A stretch of DNA of 64,000 bases from Cenococcum geophilum 1.58 (Eukaryota; Ascomycota; Dothideomycetes; Gloniales; Gloniaceae). Positions 11,091 to 23,929 of this stretch are shown here, piece after piece (position 1 is the stretch's first letter; each line of letters begins with the position of its first letter). The position numbers and the translations under genes are program-made. Location of the stretch: NCBI GenBank assembly GCA_001692895.1, contig KV748182.1:1864341-1928340 (forward strand). The letters run 5' to 3'. The notes beneath the pieces are model-generated. The model did not search any database and was not told where the DNA came from. It saw only the letters and a program-made list of their open reading frames with translations.

Positions 11091-13852
11091 AGTTGCTACC
11101 GCTATTATTATTAGAGTTGTTATTGCCTTATACCTTTCTAATAGCTCTAAAGGACGGGTTACGCTGGGCTTTTAAGTCCAAGCTAGTCCCCTCTTCGCCA
11201 CTAGCTTATATCCGCAGCATCTATACTAAAATAACCCCACTAGCTTAATAGCGAATTAAAACGTGTAATCTACACTCTATTAGCAATTACCGTTCATAAC
11301 ACATAAAGGTTTATATGGGCTTAAACTCTATTATAAGATTAACGCCTATTAGGAAACTGCGATTAAGACCTAACTAACTAAGCTAGTATATTTAGCCTCT
11401 AATAGGGGTATCGCACCAAGCCTCCTTATTAAGGAGGTTAGTGGTAAAATGCCTCCTCTGCCCTTATTCCTTAGAGTTAGGGCTAGCGCTAATGTGTCCG
11501 TTTTCTAACCCGATTATACCGGCAAACTAAATCTTCCGTACTAGATCCTCTACGAGACTATGGTTCCTAGGGTTAAACAGGTAGGGGGCGTGCCGCGATT
11601 TTATTGTAAGTATTAAAAGACACTTTAAGTAATAAGGGCATCCTTAGATCTCTCCCTAGGATCCTTAGTTATAGTATAGAGCTTACAGCCGCTCCTTAAC
11701 CTCCTAAATATGCGCAAAAGCCTTGCTTTTACTCTTTTCTATAACCGGATATCATAAACGACATAAGGGGGCAGATAGCGCGAGTAGATCAGGCGATTAT
11801 ACCTATATCCATCTCACTACGCCCTTTTAGCTAATGCAGCCACCGTATAAAGTCCGTCTCCGTTAGGAGATTAAATACATAAATTTTCCTCTAGTATTTG
11901 TTAGCTAAGAGTAAGATTATAATACTAACTCCACTAGACGCCAGGCTATGCTACCGGATAGGCCGTTTACCTCTAGATTCCGCCTTATAAGTCTTAGGTC
12001 CATATAAGGAATGTTTCTATATAACTTATACCTTTTTAGCTAAATAGGGGACTAAATCAGACTAAAGCCCGGCGGCTTATCCGATTGCAATTTAATCCTC
12101 TAATTATTAGGCAAAAGTAAAATCTAAGTCTAGGTAAAGAAGGCGCTAAGGAGGGCAAAGGCTTCTAGCTTCCGGCGGCGCAGCTTTAACCAAGCTAAGT
12201 AATTAGTATTAACCTATGGTTATTTCGCTAAGGACCCACTTTAGTGTCTAGCTTTGCCTTTATTATAACGCTGTAATATAACACTACCTAACATATCCGC
12301 AGCTTGCAGTAGCTATAACCCATATAATCTATAGCTAGGCGGTTCTCAGCACAGTCCTATAGCCATTTATAGCTGTGCCGACAGGGATTAAGTTACAAAT
12401 TCTGTAACTTAAGGTACTTAGGGCTAATAGCATATAGCCCATTTCGGGGAGAGGATGTCCGTATAATTAAGCAGGGTCATCGGCTAAAATAAAATAAGAC
12501 GTAAGGTGACTAGGAGCCGTCCAGTAATACAAGGGAACTTGCAGCGGCGAGGGACCAGGCGCTATTGCTCTGGGAAGAACTCTCCTAAAAAAATAAAGTA
12601 GGCAGTATTACTAACGTAGTAATTCCTACAGATCCCGTCAATCGGCAGCTGTGGGTAGTAGCTCCCTAGAGGCAAAGGAATGACCTGAATAGGAGGGGGG
12701 AAAGCTTTAAATATCGTAAATGCCCGCACGCGTAAGTGGGATAAGTCTCTTAAGGTTGGGCTACGGAAGGACAAATGGCTATTACTACTCCAGCGGCGAG
12801 AATAGAAAGAGCCGTTTTATCTATTACCATAAAGAGAGTATAAGGGAGGAAGTCGTTAGAGAGCCTAAGAGGCGCTACGCTACTATTAGTCTAAGACACA
12901 GAAATTAAGGGAAGTAGTAGGGTTTGTATATACGCGGACGCCAATAGGGGAGTAAAATAGCTTAGGGGCGGAGTGAGGAAGCTTAGCTAGGGCGATAATA
13001 TCCAATAAGGGGGGTGCGCGGCGTTAGGGAGGAAAGAGAAGATAGAGGAGGGAGAGTAAAACGGCGAGTAGAGGACGCTTTTATGTAAAGAGGTCAAAGC
13101 ACGGGCCAGGATAAAGCGGCGGGCCAGCAAGCGAGGGCGCGTTGCCCGCAAAGGAAACCTCCATTTCCTGATGCAGTCCCACTCTCATAGATATACCTCT
13201 ATATATATATATATACTATCTACTAATCTTATTCCCTTTACTACGTAGTTATACTAACCACCTTTATAATCTCTGGCAAAATAACCCTATTTTCCGCAGT
13301 TTATATAAGCTCTTTTTTTATACTACTTTTCTTACTATAGAGTCCGCCTAAATGTCTTCTACTACTAAGATCCCTAGTTCGGCCTCTACTTTTTAGATCT
13401 TTAATTACTTAATCCTTATCTTTTGGGTTTCTATAGTCGTCTATTTCTATATTCCTTAGTACTACTTAAGTCTATTAGCTCTGCGTTATACTATAGTTTA
13501 AATGCCTATTAGTATGTCTTTTTTATATACACCGGTCCTTAATATATTCTATACTTCTTATTACTTTAGTATAGCTAGTTATTAATCTTAATAGCTTATT
13601 TAATTAGTTCCCTTATATTACTTAGGTCTTTTATAGGTATTATTATATTCTAAACTTTAGTCTTTAGTCCTTGTCGGTACTAAGCCATTAACGCCTTTTG
13701 ATCTCATTTAGTCTAAGCTGCTAATGTTTAGAACTATATTGTATAGTTTATTGCTAATCCCTTTTACATAGGTTAGAAAAGCTTTCCTTTTATTATTACT
13801 ACTAATTCTAGATCTCTATATATTTATATAAGCCTACTAGCAAATCTATCCT
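11091..13852. other. RIP-degraded DNA, partly GC-richer (12.5-13.1 kb), no gene recognised
   Basis: Two short frames near 12.56-12.91 kb overlap on opposite strands and show no domain. 12,900-13,150 is purine-rich on +. A (TA)n run lies near 13,200-13,215. A low-complexity hydrophobic frame from an ATG at 13,352 continues to the LINE insertion at 13,853 and may belong to an older element, but no motif supports it. Confidence 0.4.
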
Positions 13853-13866
13853 AGCTTAAGAATATA

Positions 13867-15960
13867 ATAATAATAATAATAATTCATTGCTTAACGTCCG
13901 ATTTAGATCCCTATTGGGCCTACACGGACTACTCCTTATTTACATATAGGGAGAAAACTCTATTTAAGAAAAATGAGAAAACCCTATAATCCATCTCCCC
14001 GCCTTTTAGGACTCGCCTACTTAGCGCCTATAAGTTGCCTATAGTGCTCTACTACCTTACTGTTTGACCTCCTTAAGAACTACTACTGCCATAATAAGCC
14101 TACGGACGCGCTAGTATTATAAACTTTTACTCTACTACTATAGAGTTACTAGGGGGTACCTACTACTCGCCCCCTTGCCTTTTGTTACTATTTCCCTTGC
14201 AACCCGGAACTAATTTAGCATATTTTAACTAATAAGCCACTAGGTAACCGCCTTAAGGCCTTTTTATATTAAGAGTAGTATATTATAGTTCTCTATGCCA
14301 GCTACTAAGAGTATTATTTCTTAATTAGTGCGTAGGGGGCATAGCAGTATTACGTGTTTTAGTATCTGTTTTAGCTAGCTATATTTATATCTTAGGCTAC
14401 CTACTAAAACACCCACCTAGTAAAGCTAATCTTTTAGTCCTATTATTCCTGTTCTTAAAGGTATTACTATTATATTTTCTACCTTTATTAGGCCTTCTTA
14501 GAGCCCTTAGGTATTTACCCCCTATAGCATTAACTATACTATAGCTTAGGTTCGTCTTACTTAAGTTAGCCTCTATACCTTTAACTCCTATTTACCTCTC
14601 TAGTATTAGTCTAACCAGTATTATATTACGGTAGATGGTTTCCTAGCATTCTTATATATTTTACTTTAGCTCCTTTTTTTATCTTACTATTATCTTTACT
14701 AACCTTTTACGCGTCTCCCTTTCTCCTCTATATAGGCCTGGGCCCTAAAGCAATACTATTCTTCTTCTACTTTCTTTACCTATTTCTCTAATATCTCTTC
14801 CCTATTTTAGGGTTGTTAGTTTATTCTCCTATAGGGTACCCTAGGGTCCCTCTATAGTTTACTTAGGCGTGTCTTAATATACTTTATAATATTAGAGTTG
14901 CGTTTATTTTACGTTTTTTATATTACAGCGGCTTTAATATATAACTATAGGGGTGGGATATTGGATTCCTTCTTAAGTAGTGCTGTGGCCGTTTGCTTAT
15001 ACCCACCTATAATACTCTAAAGGTAGGCTATTTAGACCTTTTAAAGTGGTTTAAGGAGTAATTTTAGGGGGCCCTTTTTAGTTTCTCTAATAGCCTAAAT
15101 ACTAGATTTATATATTATAGTTAGCCGGACAACTACTGTATATAGTAGGCGTAACCTCTAGAAGCATAGACCCTATATAGAATTAACAATCCTAGATAAA
15201 GCGATAAACTATACTTAGCCTTTATGGGCCGCTTATGCTATATATGCGCTCTACCGGAGCTTGCTGTCTACCTATACTTTTAGTACCCTTAGGCCCTAAA
15301 CTGGTTAACCCCTAAAGCCTTAAATGCGAATTATATGCTAGAGATCTGCAGATTAGTTACGTTTTCTTATGAAATAGATTAGCTGGTATTTCTCTAGTAA
15401 GAATTGGACTCTATAATATCTTGCCTATTCTATATAAGTGTTATAAGCTTTCTCTAGTGTTCTATAATTTTCTATGGCTATTAGCCCGTATATAATTAGG
15501 TTTATATTATTAATAAAGCCTATCCCCTAAGTTGCCCCTTCCTTAAAGGAGTCGAGCAGGTTGCTTATAAAGAAAAGGCAGGTGGTTATATAGTAGAGTT
15601 TAACGTGCCTACTTATCTAGGCCTCTACCCTAGTTTTTTAGTATTTATCCTAAACCTAGGCCTAAAGGCCTAGGGGCTTTCTATAAGCAGTTGGCTGCCA
15701 CTACCTTAATAGGGGGTTTTACTAGTTCTTTTGGATATCTTATAATGGGTTAGCCTAAGTACTAGTCTACCCCCCCGCAGTCTATATAAGAGTCTCCTCC
15801 CAAAGTTAGTACGCTTTCGCATGGCTTAGGAGCCTTCCATAGCCTCTAGTTTCACACCTTTTCCATTGTTTCCGCCGGTATAGGTATAAGCTGCCTTTTC
15901 CAGGGGTCGCAACTCCCGTCTTACGTGCCTATTGGCGTAATCCTATAAAGGTGTCGTGGA
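13867..15960 (-). mobile_element. LINE copy A, Tad1-like, internally deleted and 5'-truncated
   Basis: Minus-strand copy of the same LINE as 21,445-26,263. Its 3' end at low coordinates is an AAT/TTA triplet tail followed inward by the shared text TTGCTTAACGTCCGATTT. A 14-bp target duplication AGCTTAAGAATATA flanks it (13,853-13,866 and 15,961-15,974). Homology follows copy B from its 3' end to about 15,570, then jumps over roughly 1.3 kb (the core RT segment of copy B, about 23,161-24,454) into 5'-region sequence, and stops about 1.4 kb short of the full 5' end. Target-primed reverse transcription with 5' truncation explains the right end; the internal gap is a later deletion. Confidence 0.85.
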
Positions 15961-16329
15961 AGCTTAAGAATATATACTACGCTTTTATATTAGTAGTTAC
16001 TAGTTTATTAGCCTATATCTCTATAAAATAAGGTTTAAACCACTCTAGTGTCTAACCTATTAAGAATAACCCTATATACGCGACCTAATCTACGGCCTAA
16101 CCTAACTTTATCTCTTTATATTAGATTTTTAATTTTATCTATATAAGAAATCCCTTTAGCTTATACTTCTCTCCTAAGAATCTTTTAATTAATAAAATCT
16201 TAATCTTTTCCTTCTTTATATCTTATAGCTGCTAAAGCAGTACCTAATTATTTATATTTATCGGGAAAATATTCACAGGATGAGATTTAAGTAGACTTTA
16301 GTTTTCGCGTTTCGCGTAATTGATATGCA

Positions 16330-16635
16330 ATTTAACCAACTTAACACGCAATTGACCAACTTGATACGCAGTTGACCTACTTAACATGCAATTTAACTAA
16401 CTTAACACGCAGTTGACCTACTTAACATGCAATTTAACTAACTTAATACGTAGTTGACCTACTTAATATATAATTTAACTAACTTAATACGCAGTTAACC
16501 TACTTAATATGCAATTTAACTAACTTAACACGTAGTTAACCTACTTAATATATAATTTAACTAACTTAATACGTAGTTAACCTACTTAATATATAATTTA
16601 ACTAACTTAATATACAGTTAACCTACTTAATAACT
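16330..16635. repeat. 41-bp minisatellite (array 1 of left TIR element)
   Basis: Alternating half-units of 20 and 21 bp, AACACGCAGTTGACCTACTT then AACATGCAATTTAACTAAC with TT, repeat about seven times at a 41-bp period with many C/T and G/A differences typical of RIP. The same array, inverted, is at 30,300-30,620. Confidence 0.9.
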
Positions 16636-16749
16636 TTAAAAGCTAACTGTATATTTCTTAATATGCGATTAAGGTAAAGTTATATACTATATATTTAACT
16701 ATTATATATAATCTTATATAATCTTATATAATCTTATAGTCTTATTACT

Positions 16750-17260
16750 TAGAGGCTCTGCATAAAACTCTATACAAAGCTCTACGTATAGAGGCTCTAT
16801 ACGAAGCTCTACGCATAGAGGCTTTATATAAAGATCTGTATAAAGCTTTATATAAGGCTCTATACGAGGCTTTATATAAAGCTCTGCGTATAGAGGCTCT
16901 GTACGAAGCTCTATATATAAAGGCTCTATACGAAGCTCTACACAAAGCTCTGCGTATAGAGGCTCTATATAAAGATCTGTATAAAGCTTCGTATAAGGCT
17001 CTACACGAGGCTCTATATAAAGCTCTACGTATAGAGGCTCTACACGAAGCTCTGCACGAAGCTCTGCATAAGGCTCTGCGCGAAGCTCTGTACGAAGCTC
17101 TACGCGAGGGTCTGCGTGAGGGTCTACGCGAGGGTTTACGCGAAGCTCTGCGTACAGAGGCTCTGCACGAGGCTTTGCGCAAAGCTCTGCGTATAGAGGC
17201 TCTGCACGAGGCTCTGCACGAAGCTCTGNGTATAGAGGCTCTACACAAAGCTTTGTATTG
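16750..17260. repeat. 12-bp minisatellite GARGCTCTRYRY (array 2 of left TIR element)
   Basis: About forty 12-bp units such as GAGGCTCTATAC and GAAGCTCTACGC. Because 12 is a multiple of 3, both strands stay open and give long EALH or RASC-type peptide repeats; these are not genes. One N at 17,229 and more N at 17,357-17,384 suggest unresolved copies. Inverted counterpart at 29,985-30,180, much shorter. Confidence 0.9.
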
Positions 17261-17369
17261 GGTCCCCGCTATATTCCTAATAGCCTCTATACGTACCTCT
17301 ACCCTATATAGCTACCTTATTTTTTACCCTTTCTTCCTTCTTTATATCCTCCCTACNTAGGGAGGNACT

Positions 17370-18300
17370 AGAACGGNAGCTAGNAGAGGACCGTTACTAG
17401 AACTAGACGACCGTTACCAGAACTAAATAACCGTTACTAGAACTAGACGACTATCGCTAGCTAGATAACCGTTGCTAGAACTAGATAACTGTTACTAGAG
17501 CTAGACGATCGTCGCTAGAACTAGATAACTATTACTAGCTAGATGACCATTACTAGAACTAGATAACTATCGCTAGCTAGATAACCGTTATTAGAACTAG
17601 ACAACTGTTGCTAGAACTAGACGACCGTCGCTAGCCAGACGACTATTACTAGAACTAGACGACCGTCGCCAAAACTAGACGACTGTCGCTAGCTAAATAA
17701 CCGTTACTAGAACTAGACGACCGTCGCTAGAACTAGATAACTATTACTAGAACTAGACGACCATCGCTAGAACTAGACGACCGTTACTAGAACTAGACGA
17801 CCGTTGCTAGAGCTAGATAACCGTCGCTAGAACTAGATGACCGTTACTAGAGCTAGACGACCGTCGCTAGAACTAGACGACCGTTATTAGCTAGACGACT
17901 ATTACCAGAACCAGACGACCGTTACTAAAGCTAGACGATTATCGCTAGAACTAGACGACCGTCGCTAGCTAGACGACCGTTACCAGAACTAGACGACTGT
18001 TACTAGAGCTAGACGATCGTCGCCAGAACTAGACGACCGTTGCTAGCTAGACGACCGTTACTAGAACTAGACGACCGTCGCTAGAACTAGACGACTGTCG
18101 CTAGAACTAGATAACCGTCACTAGCTAGACGACCGTTACTAGAACTAGACGACCGTCGCCAGAATTAGATGACTGTCGCCAGAATTAGGCAACTATTGCT
18201 AGCTAGACGACCGTTACTAGAACTAGATGACCGTTACTAGAACTAGACGACCGTTACTAGAACTAGACAATCGTCGCCAGAGCTAGACAATAACGACTAG
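17370..18300. repeat. 20-bp minisatellite CTAGAACTAGACGACCGTTA (array 3 of left TIR element)
   Basis: About 45 units, some shortened to 16 bp by CTAGCTAG variants. C/T and G/A transitions dominate between units. Inverted counterpart at 29,105-29,870. Confidence 0.92.
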
Positions 18301-18354
18301 CTAGCTAACACTATAAACGATTCGATTGATTAATTGAATTAAGGTAGTATAGAT

Positions 18355-18735
18355 AGGTAGGCATAAACAGGTAGATACTAACGGGTAGGTAGATGTAGAT
18401 AGGTAGGTAGATGTAGATAGGTAAGTAAATATAGATAAGCAGGTAGATATAGATAGGTAAGTAGATATAGATAGGTAAGTAGATATAGATAGGTAGGTAG
18501 ATATTAATAGGTAGGTAGATATAGATAGGTAGGTAGATATAGATAAGTAGATATAAATAGGTAGGTAAATACAGATAGGTAAATAGATGTAGATAGGTAA
18601 GTAAATACTAATAGGTAGGTAAATATAGATAGGTAGGTAGATATAGATAGGTAGGTAAATGTAGATAGGTAGATATAGATAGGTAGGCGATATAAATAGG
18701 TAGGCGATATAGGTAGGTAGGTAAGTTAATAGGTA
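18355..18735. repeat. About 18-bp minisatellite GATAGGTAGGTAGATATA (array 4 of left TIR element)
   Basis: GTAGGTAGATATAGATAG-type units, about 20 copies, with 14-bp variants. Inverted counterpart at 28,655-29,060. Confidence 0.92.
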
Positions 18736-19052
18736 AATAGGTAGAAGAGAACTATCACTATATTATATTAAATTATCTAAAATAATAATATTTATTTTGC
18801 TAGCCTTATAAATAGCTTTAAAATAGCTTTTATTTATTTAAAATATATTATTAGTATAAAAGAGGTAAATATAATTATGGTTGCTAAATACGTAGATTAC
18901 TAGTAGGTTGCGCGCAGGCTACGCGCAGGCTGTGTATTAAAAAAACACGATATAGGCTAGTCGGTCAAGTTGCCAAATGCCCTTAACTGCGCGCCAATTG
19001 CGTCAACCACTAACCATTAAGGCCATTTAAAGGGTACCATATTTTGCCGATG

Positions 19053-19396
19053 TTATTTTGCTCTATAATACTCCTAAGCTAGTTTATTATAACTACTGCT
19101 AAGTCGTTATTATATATACTAGTATCTCCTTCTAATCCTAAAGTAGTTGCTACTATAGATAGCGTTGTAATTACTTGCTTAGGTAGCATATTATTTAACT
19201 TCCTTTTATTATAACCGTGGTAGTAAATATATAATAAATCCTTATAGAAAATACTATAGTAGACTTATTAATGGGCTAGGTATATAGGTATAGGTTAAGT
19301 TAATAATATAAATATAACTAGTAAAGTAGGTTACTTAATAGATTAACTTTAATTATATTCTAAGATTTATTATAAAGAAGAGAACTATTTAGGTAG
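19053..19396. other. AT-rich target sequence between TIR element and gypsy LTR
   Basis: The 344 bp between the two elements have no recognised feature. They end in GGTAG, the left half of the gypsy target duplication, so with 32,658 onward they are the DNA that gypsy entered. Confidence 0.5.
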
Positions 19397-19740
19397 TGTA
19401 ATGGGACTAGCCCAGTTACAGTAGGAATGTCTTAGCGAAACACTCGATAGATAAATTCCAACGCTTTAACCGAATTCTGCCGAATTCTGCTAGCTTAATT
19501 AACTTCTGCCAAATTCTGCTAGATTAATTNAATTNTACTAAAGTCNGTTAAAGACCGCGTGNNTATATNCGCACGCATCGACCACTAAGCCCCTAACTAT
19601 TTAATTATATAATTCTCTTATTATTCCCTTCTCTTCTTTACGTAACGTCTTATTCTTAGTAAGAGCTATATACCCTTAGATTTAGATAGAATTTATATCG
19701 TTCCTTTAAATCTTCCCTAAAGTCTCTTCGCGCCCTTATA
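19397..19740 (+). repeat. Gypsy 5' LTR
   Basis: 344 bp, same length as the 3' LTR; differences are chiefly C/T and G/A. Contains several N (about 19,530-19,570). Starts TGTAATGGGACTAG; the terminal CA is mutated to TA. Confidence 0.93.
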
Positions 19741-19799
19741 TTATGTTACGTTAAAACAACTACTATTAAAATAGTAAACGAACTTAAACCCTCCGCGTT

Positions 19800-20880
19800 A
19801 ACTATAAGCATTATAGCCCTAGTTAGGGAACAGTTAACTATAATACAATAGTCCTTTATAGATGCTTTGGCCCAATAGCGAGTAATATTAAAAACTTAGC
19901 ACTAGTAATTAATAGGAGTAATCCGCGAAGAACTCTATAACCTTAAAGCACTTACGTTAGAGACCCTAATAGCAACACTTATAAACAAAATTAAAATAAC
20001 TATATATAAACCTAACCCGTTAAATACAAACCCTAAACTAGTAATGGTAGCTTAACCTATACCTATAATAAACCTAGTACCTATTATAAAATCTAAAAAG
20101 CTCCCTAACCCTCTAATATTTAATAGAAATTAAAATAACCTATATCCCTTTATAACTAAGCTCTATTTTAAACTTTTAATAAACTATAACTAATACCCTA
20201 CTAAAGCTAGTAAGATTAGCTATAGAATATCTTGTTTAAGTAAAGACGCTACACAAACTATAGACCTATTCTTCCGTAATAGCACCTTTATTAATTTCAA
20301 AATCTTTATCTCTCTACTAGAATGAATATATAATAACGCCAGCCATAAATATATAGGTGTTACTAAACTTAAAAACCTATAATAACGGAAGACTTTACCA
20401 GCTTCTTTTCGGAATTTTTAGACCTTATTAGTAAACTGGATTAGAATAAAGCCGCTAAAGTTACTACTCTCCGTTAAGCTATTTCGGATAAAATTAAAGT
20501 ATAGTTAGTAGGTAGAGAACTACTAAAGGACTTACCTAAATTTGCTATAATATATTAACGAATTAACAAGGACCTTTAATATAATAAATAGATTTATTCT
20601 CTAAAGCTAACTACACCTTATATTTAAAACTTTATAAAACTAGTATATACCCTAAAGCGCGATCCGTTTTTAAGACCTAAAAGCCCTATATATAACCCTA
20701 TAGACCTTAATGCTACTTAATTCTATATACCCTTAGGAACTAATAAATAAAGAATATAAGCCGCAAATAGAGAATATTTTAGATGTGGAAAAAAGGGATA
20801 TATTTAAAGGGATTACTAAACTTACCCTTTTAAAAAGGTCCACTGTAGCTTCTCTTAGTCCTTAAGTCGCACTTATTTTA
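19800..20880 (+). pseudogene. gag: Gypsy gag relic with CCHC zinc knuckle
   Basis: Plus-strand fragments LPNPLIFN, NNLYPFITKLYFKLLIN, ISYRISCLSKDATQTIDLF and, after a frame change, KVTTLR-like text match fungal gypsy capsid proteins. Near 20,770-20,820 the text YFRCGKKGYI-RDY keeps the spacing C-X2-C-X4-H-X4-C, with both the first Cys and the His mutated to Tyr. Structural capsid and nucleocapsid; inactive. Confidence 0.8.
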
Positions 20881-21059
20881 TAAATTGTACTTATTCTATA
20901 AATTATACTTAGTCGCTATAAAGCATTTTACCTTTAGTTAACTCGGAAAACGAGTTATCCTAGGGCTAAGTTACGCCTTAGGATAAGAAGGGGAAGAGTA
21001 TAAGTGTCTAGGCTCTTTTAGCGCTAATATATAATATAACTCCCTTAATATACTTAGCG

Positions 21060-21429
21060 AAATTTAAATACTTAAAAAATGGAAGGAAGTGCAAATCCTT
21101 ATAGACAGTAGAGCTACTAGCATAGGCTTTATTAATATAAACTACGTAAAAACTTAACGCTTAAATTTAAAGAAACTTAATAAGCCCTAAGGCCTATAAG
21201 GCTTTAATAGTAAGCCTTTAATATACGGCGAACTAACGTACTACGCTTTTATAAAGATGCGGATAGGCAAATACCTTAAATACGTTTCCCTATTTATAAC
21301 ACCCTTAAAGTATTATAAGGTAATACTTAGATATAGATAGCTGAAACGACACAACCCTTTAATTAGCTGGGTTAAAGAAATACTAAAATTCCGTATAACC
21401 TACTGCTGAAGTTATTATTTAAAACACTA
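21060..21429 (+). pseudogene. pol: Gypsy aspartic protease relic
   Basis: ILIDSRATSIGFINI near 21,090-21,135 corresponds to the active-site DSGA motif with Gly mutated to Arg. Reading ends at the LINE insertion point (target duplication begins at 21,430). Confidence 0.75.
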
Positions 21430-21749
21430 CTTACCCTATAAATAATAATAATAATAATAATAATTTATTGCTTAACGTCCGATTTGGATCCCTATTGGGC
21501 CTACGCGGACTACTCCTTATTTATATATGGGGAGAAAACTCTATTTAAGAAAAATGAGAAAACCCCGTAATCTATTTCCCTGCCTTTTGGGACTCGCCTA
21601 CTTAGCGCCTATAAGTCGCCTATAGTGCTCTACTACCTTACTATTTAACCTCTTTAGGAACTACTGCTGCTGTAACAAGCCTATGGACGCGCTAGTATTA
21701 TAAACTTTTACTCTACTATTATAGAGTTACTAAGGGGCACCTACTGCTC

Positions 21750-23830
21750 GCCCCCTTGCCTTTTATTACTATTTCCCTTATAACCTGGAACTAATTTAGT
21801 ATATTTTAACTAATAAGCTACTAGGTAACCGCCTTAAGGCCTTTTTATATTAAGAGCAGTGTATTATAGTTCTCTATACTAGCTGCTAAGAGTATTATTT
21901 TTTAATTAGTGTATAGGGGGTATAGTAGTATTACATGTTTTGGTGTCTGTCTTAGCTAGCTATATTTATATCTTAGGCTACCTACTAGGACACCTACCTA
22001 GTAAAGCCAATCTTTTAGTCCTATTATTCCTGTTCTTAAGAGTGTTGCTATTATATTTTCTACCTTTATTAAGCCTTCTCGGAGCCCTTAAGTATTTACC
22101 TCCTATAGCGTTAACTATGCTATAGCTTAGGTTTGTCTTACCTAAGTCAGCCTCTATACCTTTAACTCCTATTTACCTCTCTAGCGTTAGTCTAACTAGT
22201 ATTATATTACGGTAGATAGTTTCTTAGCGTTCTTGTGTGTTCTACTTTAGCTCCTTTCTCTGTCTTACTGTTGTCTTTACTAACCTCTTATATGTCTCCC
22301 TTCCTCCTTTATATAGGCCTAGGCCCTAAAGCAATACTATTTTTCTTCTGCTTTCTTTACCTGTTTCTCTAATATTTCTTCCTTACTTTAGGGTTATTGG
22401 TTTGTTCTCCTATAGGGCACCCTAGGGTCCCTCTATAGTTTACTTAGGCGTGTCTTAATATACTTTATAACATTAGAGTTACGTTTATTTTACGTCCTTT
22501 ATATTATAATAACTTTAATATATAACTATAGGGGGGGAATATTGGATTCCTTCTTAAGTAGTACTGTGGCCGTTTACTTATACCCGCCTATAATACTTTA
22601 GAGGCAGGCTATTTAGACCTTTTAAAGTGGTTTAAGGAGTAATTTTAGGGGGCCCTTTTTAGTTTCTCTAATGGCCCAAATACTAAATCTATATATTATG
22701 GTTGGCCAGATAACTGCTATATATAGTAGGCGTGACCTTTAGAAGTATAGACCCTATATAGAATTAACAATCCTAAATAAAGTAATAAACTATGCTTGGC
22801 CTTTATAGGCCGCTTATGCCGTATATGCGCTTTACCGGAGCTTGCTGTCTACCTATACTCCTAATACCCTTAGGCCCTAAACTAGTTAACCCCTAAAGCC
22901 TTAGATGCGAATTATATACTAAAGATCTATAAATTAGTTACGATTTCTTATAAAATAGATTAGCTGGTATTTCTCTAGTAAGAATTAAACTCTATAACGT
23001 CTTGCCTATTCTATATAAGTATTATAGGCTTTCTCTAGTATTCTGTAATTCTCTGCGGCTATTGGCCCGTATATAATTAGGTTTGTGTCGTTAATAAAGC
23101 CTATTCCCTAGGTCGCCCCTTTCTTAAAGGAGTTAAGTAGGTTGCTTATAAAGAAAAGGAAGAGTATAGGTAAGAGGGGTGATCCTTATGGTATTTCTGT
23201 TATAACTGTAATAGGGGGGCTCTGGTATCCGCTAAAGACTAGTAATATTTCTTTCTGGCCTATAAACCCTTAGATAAATTATATAATCTATTCTAGGAAG
23301 CCCTTTGCCCTAAGGATATACAGGAGACGCTTATAGGGTATATTGTTGTAGGTACTACTAATATCTAGGCTAAGCATTGATACTATAAAGTCCTTTCGCA
23401 TCGCCCATGCAGATTTAATGGTGGCAGCGAGTAGCGTAAATGCTAATAGTGTTAAGCGGTTCTTTCTTACCCCTATTTAGCTTTGTAGTAGTAGGGCGTG
23501 TTTCTCTGCCATGTCTACTATGCGTTCCACTATTACCCTTTCTAAGATCTTGCTAAGGGTATTTTTTAAGGCAATAGGGCGGTAGCTTCCTGGGATTAAG
23601 TAATCTGCTTTACCTTCTTTTTATAGAATAACTGTCGTTATAGATCTTCTAAGTTATGGGTAGTAGCCTATAGCAAAGTATGCTCTGGCTATATCTGTAA
23701 GCCAAGGTGCTATAAGTGGCCCATAGGTTTTTAGGGCCTTATTTAGAATCCTATCTGGTCCTGGTTTAGAATATATATACATTGTAGAACTACTATATAT
23801 AGCAAGTTTGCCTAAACTGCTTGCCTAGTT
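21750..23830 (-). pseudogene. LINE ORF2 relic: reverse transcriptase, RNase H region and C-terminal zinc-type motif
   Basis: On the minus strand: PGPDRILNKALKTYGPL, then SYRPIALKNTLSKILERVI (RT block 1), SLDISSTYNNI (motif A), EIPQGSPLLPILF (motif B) and GFINDTNLIIYG (motif C, family FVDDTNLL, D to N). Further on, HVILLYPLYTN resembles the C-X-C-X-H-X-C zinc motif that ends Tad1-like ORF2 proteins, with Cys mutated to Tyr. Few stops interrupt the RT, so this is the best preserved part. The copy carries an N for a catalytic Asp and is inactive. Confidence 0.85.
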
Positions 23831-23929
23831 CCTTGCCACAGTTAACGCAGCAGCTGGTAGACAAAGCTAGCTCCTACCCATGTGCACCTGATTTGCTCTA
23901 TAAGCCTATCCTTATAGCCTACCCCTGCC

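Larger units (their letters stand above)
16259..19052 (-). mobile_element. Minisatellite-rich TIR element, left copy (reverse orientation to right copy)
   Basis: Termini TATCGGGAAAATATT at 16,259 and the inverse of CATCGGCAAAATAT at 19,052 form short inverted repeats, about 12 of 14 matching after allowing C/T. The interior holds four distinct minisatellite arrays in the same order and mutual orientation as the copy at 28,329-30,678, but inverted as a whole. Unique linkers are shared too: the end next to TTTTCGCGTTTCGCG, and the stretch around GGTACCNNNTTTAA with GCGCAATTG-like text at the other end. Flanking dinucleotides are TT on both sides. There is no transposase frame; probably non-autonomous. 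Confidence 0.75.

Noticed and set aside
1..13852. Giant mobile element (Starship) with captain recombinase
   Set aside because: Cargo-like relics are present but no tyrosine-recombinase motif or element ends could be read, so no feature is called.
16745..17248. Open frame of 167 codons with RASC/RRAL repeats on -
   Set aside because: A 12-bp tandem array is open in several frames on both strands; a repeat, not a gene.
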